A DNA stretch of 55,153 bases from assembly GCF_027889715.1 (NCBI RefSeq), contig NZ_JAPJZH010000026.1:1-55153 (forward strand), given 5' to 3'. The translations under genes were made by a program, and so were the position numbers. The notes beneath the pieces were generated by a model. It made no database searches, was not told the DNA's origin, and was given only the letters and a program-made list of their open reading frames with translations. This stretch comes from Allohoeflea poritis. Its GTDB lineage: Bacteria; Pseudomonadota; Alphaproteobacteria; Rhizobiales; Rhizobiaceae. Below are positions 51,790-55,153 of the stretch, piece after piece (within the stretch, counting starts at the first letter, position 1; every line of letters starts with the position of its first letter).

Positions 51790-53496
51790 TCAATCCTTGT
51801 CGTCTTGCCCAAAGTGGTCCAGCACCTCATCGAGTGAATCGAAGAACGGGGCATTGCCGAAACGCTCGCGCAATTGCCGATGGCTCCCGGTATTAATGTC
51901 ATCGACGTCCTGCGCAAAAACCAGCGTCACCGGTCGGGCGCTGAGTGTCTCATGTATTTCGTGCAGTGCGGCGGCGGCGGTGTAGTCAACATCATCGACG
52001 GCCGATACGTCGATGCAGAGCCATTTCAACGGCGGCTCGGCCCGTTCGGCAAGTTCCAGAACCTCGTCCTTCATGCGTTCGGCATTGGCATAGTACATGC
52101 TGTGGCCGAAGCGGTAGATCAGCAGGCCGGGCAAGGCCTGGGCATTGGTGTCGAGCGACCTGGCGCGCCAGCGGCCGGACGTCTCGCGCACAAGCAGAAG
52201 ATCCTTCGGGCGGTAGCCATGTCTTGTGTGCACCACCAGCGAAAACAGGATCGCGAATATGATGCCTTGCTCGACCCCGAAGGCGACAACGACCGCAGCC
52301 GTGATCAGCGCTACCCAGAATTCCGAGCGCCGCCTGCGGTAAATGTCACGCATGCCACGGACATCAATGAGCTTGAGGCCGATCAGGAAGACGACGGCCG
52401 ACAGGACCGCCTGCGGCAGATAGCTCAGCGGACGGGTCAGGAAAAGCAGTGTGACGAGGGCGACCAGCGCAGCCGCCAGCAGCGACAACTGGCTCCTGCC
52501 GCCGGCGCTGTCGACCATTTCGGTCTTTGTCGGGCTGCCGTTGACGACAAAGGTTCCGGTAAGGCCGGCGCCGAGATTCGCAGCGCCGAGCGCCGTCAGG
52601 TCCTGTGTCTCCTGAAGCTTCTCGTGATAGCGCGCCGCATAGGCCCGCGCCGTCGCGGCGCTCTGTGCCAGGATGACGATCAGCATGGCAAGGGCGGTGG
52701 GAAGCAGTTGCCAGATGAGCGCAAAGCTGAGTTCGACATTCGGAAAGCCAAGGCTCGGCAAGCCCATGGGGATGCTGCCGACCAGCGGCATGAATTTGCC
52801 CAGGTCGAGCGCCCAACTCACCACGATCGCTCCGATGACGGCAATCATGGCGCCGGGAATGTTGCGTTTCAGCCTTTTCGACAGCAGGTGCCCGCCTATG
52901 ATGACGGCAAGGACTGCGACAGCGAGAAGCACGGCCGGCGTATTGATATTGAACGAGCGCTCGACATCCAGCCACAACATCATGATGGTGCCGCGGTGCG
53001 GTGCGTGGAACCCGAAAAGGTCGGAAACAGCGCGCAAGGCGACTTGAATGCCGACCCCCGTCAGAAAACCGACAAGAACGGTCCGCGAAAGGAAATCGGC
53101 CATGAAGCCGAGACCGATGGCGCTTGCCGCAAAAAGCATAAGGCCGACGATGAGCGCGAGCAGGCCGGCAAGAGCGACATATTCTGCCGAGCCGATAGCC
53201 GCCATGCCGGCAAGTCCGCTTGCCAGGATTGCCGCGGTCGCCGAATCCGCACCGACCACAAGATGGCGCGAGGATCCCAGTAACGCGAAGAGCGCGGCCG
53301 GTATCAGCAACGTATACAGGCCGGTGATGACCGGCATGCCGGCAATATTCGCGTAGCCCATGACCTCGGGGATAGCGAGGGCTGCAAGCGTGAAGCCGGC
53401 GATGATTTCGGACGGTATCTGCGAGCGTTGCAGGGGCAGCATGCCGGCGAGCGGCCTGATACGCAGTCGCGCTGCCATCTCATGAATAGCCGACAT
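51790..53496 (-). CDS. SulP-family anion transporter with STAS domain
   Basis: The 568-aa membrane protein has about 11-14 helices in residues 15-420 (ALAIPEVMGYANIAGMPVITGLYTL, AILASGLAGMAAIG, VVNGSPTKTEMVDSAGGRSQ) and a C-terminal STAS domain (about 440-555, with CIDVSAVDDVDYTAAAALHE). It should move sulfate, bicarbonate or a related anion. The 317 bases on its upstream side (53497-53813) show no gene I can support; the last 60 are AT-rich and hold CAATG-gtgta-CATTG at 53772-53786, a possible operator. Confidence 0.9.
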   Translation of the reverse strand: MSAIHEMAARLRIRPLAGMLPLQRSQIPSEIIAGFTLAALAIPEVMGYANIAGMPVITGLYTLLIPAALFALLGSSRHLVVGADSATAAILASGLAGMAAIGSAEYVALAGLLALIVGLMLFAASAIGLGFMADFLSRTVLVGFLTGVGIQVALRAVSDLFGFHAPHRGTIMMLWLDVERSFNINTPAVLLAVAVLAVIIGGHLLSKRLKRNIPGAMIAVIGAIVVSWALDLGKFMPLVGSIPMGLPSLGFPNVELSFALIWQLLPTALAMLIVILAQSAATARAYAARYHEKLQETQDLTALGAANLGAGLTGTFVVNGSPTKTEMVDSAGGRSQLSLLAAALVALVTLLFLTRPLSYLPQAVLSAVVFLIGLKLIDVRGMRDIYRRRRSEFWVALITAAVVVAFGVEQGIIFAILFSLVVHTRHGYRPKDLLLVRETSGRWRARSLDTNAQALPGLLIYRFGHSMYYANAERMKDEVLELAERAEPPLKWLCIDVSAVDDVDYTAAAALHEIHETLSARPVTLVFAQDVDDINTGSHRQLRERFGNAPFFDSLDEVLDHFGQDDKD

Positions 53497-53813
53497 CGCC
53501 GTCCGCAGTCCCCATTTTCGTCTTTGCGCGCACGCACGTTACATGGCGAGCAATATCATGTGTCGTCGGGAAAAGGCGAGGGGGAGGTGGTTTGGTGCCG
53601 GGAAGGTGGCAACGACAGCGGTCATCAAGACCGGATCACCCAGGCGCGCGGTATAGCCGGTATTCGATGCCGCTGTCGCAGGGTTGTCTTCTAGCCCCAC
53701 TGTCCGTTGCCAAACTGTGGCAATAGCCACAAAACAGCAAAGAAGCTCGGTGCGCTGCAAATAAGAACGGTCAATGGTGTACATTGTTTCTTAAATGAGA
53801 TAAATTCCCGTAT

Positions 53814-54386
53814 ATGAGAGATGGCGTCGTATCAGCTGAGGCCCTTGATCGCGCAATGGCGGACCGCCTGAAAACATTGCGGCTGGAACGTGGCTGGTCT
53901 CTGGAAGCACTTTGCGAGCGTTGCGGCGTGAGCAGGGCGACACTGTCGCGCCTGGAGAATGCGGAGGTCAGTCCGACGGCGCAGGTGCTCGGCAAGTTGT
54001 GTTCCGCCTTCGGCCTGACCATGTCGCGCCTGATGGCGATGGTGGAGACGGGCTTTGTGCCGCTGGTGCCGTGCGAGAGCCAGCAGACATGGCAGGATCC
54101 GAAGAACGGCTTCCTGCGAAAGAACATATCACCGCCGTCTCAGGCCCTGGCCGCGGAAATGGTCGAATGCCGGCTCGCGGCGGATGAGGCAATCGACTAT
54201 CCCCATCCGCCCGATCACGATATCGAGCATCACCTCTATATGCTTGAAGGCTGCCTGAAGCTTACGATTCATGGCGAGGACTTTCTGCTGAACGAGGGCG
54301 ACTGTCTGCGCTACCGGCTGCGCGGCGCAAGCAGGTTCAGCACCGGCAAAGAACAGGCGGCCCGATATCTTCTTGTGATCGTGTGA
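53814..54386 (+). CDS. XRE-cupin transcriptional regulator
   Basis: The 190-aa protein has a helix-turn-helix (LEALCERCGVSRATLSRLEN, about residues 30-49) and a C-terminal cupin (about 120-185, with DIEHHLYMLEGCLKLTIHGEDF). It is divergent from the SulP gene, and the GNAT gene follows six bases after. It may control one or both. Confidence 0.85.
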   Translation: MRDGVVSAEALDRAMADRLKTLRLERGWSLEALCERCGVSRATLSRLENAEVSPTAQVLGKLCSAFGLTMSRLMAMVETGFVPLVPCESQQTWQDPKNGFLRKNISPPSQALAAEMVECRLAADEAIDYPHPPDHDIEHHLYMLEGCLKLTIHGEDFLLNEGDCLRYRLRGASRFSTGKEQAARYLLVIV

Positions 54387-54392
54387 GGCCGG

Positions 54393-54917
54393 ATGAACGG
54401 GTTCGAAATCTTCAAGGTGAACGATGAAACGCTCCGGCGACATGTCGATGGGTTCGCGCAAGTGCTGAATGCGAGTGTCAACGGTGGCGCCAGCATCAGT
54501 TTCGTGCAGCCCCATACGATGGAAGACTCAAGACGGTTCTGGCTTGATGCGGTCCTGCCTTCACTCGATGGCGACAGGCGGCTCCTGCTGGTCGCGATGG
54601 CAGGCGATGCGGTGGCCGGGACTGTTCAACTCGATTGCGACATGCCGCCCAACCAGCCGCACCGTGGCGAGGTTCTCAAGCTGATAGTCCACCCCTCCTT
54701 CCGGCGGCGGGGTATCGCGAGGGCGCTTATGCGCGATCTCGAATGCCATGCCCGCGCGCGCGGGCGGATGTTGCTGACGCTCGATACGGCGAGTGCGGAG
54801 GCGGAAAGATTATATGCATCGCTCGGTTTTGCGCGGGCCGGGGCCATTCCGGGATTTGCGAGGGATCCCATCGATGGTCGGCTTGAGGCGACGACACTCA
54901 TGTACAAGCAGCTGTAG
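54393..54917 (+). CDS. GNAT-family N-acetyltransferase
   Basis: The 174-aa GNAT has the acetyl-CoA loop VHPSFRRRGIARALMRDLE and AEAERLYASLGFARAGAIP. It lies six bases after the XRE-cupin gene and is probably co-transcribed with it. Its target is unknown. Bases 54918-55153 at the window end show no gene I can support. Confidence 0.87.
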   Translation: MNGFEIFKVNDETLRRHVDGFAQVLNASVNGGASISFVQPHTMEDSRRFWLDAVLPSLDGDRRLLLVAMAGDAVAGTVQLDCDMPPNQPHRGEVLKLIVHPSFRRRGIARALMRDLECHARARGRMLLTLDTASAEAERLYASLGFARAGAIPGFARDPIDGRLEATTLMYKQL

Positions 54918-55153
54918 ACGGCCAGGGCCAGGGCCGGGCTTGGTGCGGGCCTTTGCCTGGCCTGCTTGCGCTCCGGCGGAATGTTGCCTTCTGCGTGGCA
55001 AGCGCCTGCCGGCCAATTCTGTCCGTTTTTTAATATTCAGGCTTTTGAAACAGCCATGACACATACCTATATGGGTTAGGTCTAATCGACATTCAGGATT
55101 CATTTTTGGTTTGATGTGTGATTCATGGGTATCCAGATTCGATTGTCTGGAGC

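Noticed and set aside
53539-53784. 81-aa minus-strand frame upstream of the SulP gene
   Set aside because: No motif or ribosome site seen; the region is better read as a divergent promoter.

Overview
The window looks like a Hyphomicrobiales (Rhizobiales) type alphaproteobacterium. The evidence is the GC-rich coding bias, the alphaproteobacterial form of the P-type trb conjugation operon followed by DUF2274 and DUF736 genes, and a tRNA-fMet 3' fragment followed directly by a strong terminator. Rhizobial rRNA operons end 5S / tRNA-fMet. Genus cannot be set from this sequence alone.

Bases 1-19894 are the right-hand part of an integrative and conjugative element (ICE). It starts inside trbE and runs through trbJ-L-F-G-I, DUF2274 and DUF736 (1-7519). 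A cargo block follows (7568-18411), then a tyrosine integrase (18501-19661), and the element ends at a 45-bp tRNA-fMet 3' fragment that is the attachment site. The cargo is a defence or stress island with visibly more AT-rich intergenic DNA. It holds: (i) an XRE regulator divergent from a four-gene set made of an OGG-like HhH glycosylase, a small protein with a Gly/Ser-rich N terminus, a PfkB-kinase / nucleoside 2-deoxyribosyltransferase fusion, and a QueC-like enzyme; (ii) an unknown 278-aa gene; (iii) hipBA; (iv) an XRE-ImmA pair divergent from a bacterial ubiquitin-like operon (triple Ub-fold protein, DUF6791-ThiF E1-like protein, DUF6527 protein) with palindromic operators between them; (v) an HNH-type protein. 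Set (i) resembles parts of type IV CBASS and Qat (QueC-like, OGG-like, Gly-rich small protein) but lacks their CD-NTase, ATPase and TatD components. It is the best candidate here for an undescribed system.

Bases 19895-26492 are chromosomal flank: the terminator of the interrupted tRNA/rrn unit, a stand-alone S8-propeptide-like protein beside a subtilase, a lone 5S rRNA gene missing its 3' strand, a lipoprotein phospholipase of the cPLA2/patatin type with an MBL-fold hydrolase, and an XRE-cupin regulator.

Bases 26613-39590 are catabolism and transport. A two-component flavin monooxygenase type operon (LLM oxidoreductase, GST, flavin reductase, alpha/beta hydrolase, NTF2-like) is followed by a LacI regulator, a GMC oxidoreductase with a VOC protein, and a complete carbohydrate-type ABC importer with an MDR dehydrogenase and a GNAT. 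Two identical 12-bp palindromes (TGAAACGTTTCA) lie before the GMC gene and before the binding-protein gene, so one LacI regulator probably controls both units.

Bases 39612-49742 (minus strand) are a nine-gene pseudaminic-acid type operon: pseB, pseC, pseI, pseF, a methyltransferase, a PseH-like GNAT, an epimerase/ATP-grasp fusion, a HAD phosphatase and a TPR glycosyltransferase resembling FlmG. No PseG is present in the window. The last part (49985-55153) holds an ArsR/SRPBCC pair, a GST, a SulP anion transporter, another XRE-cupin regulator and a GNAT.
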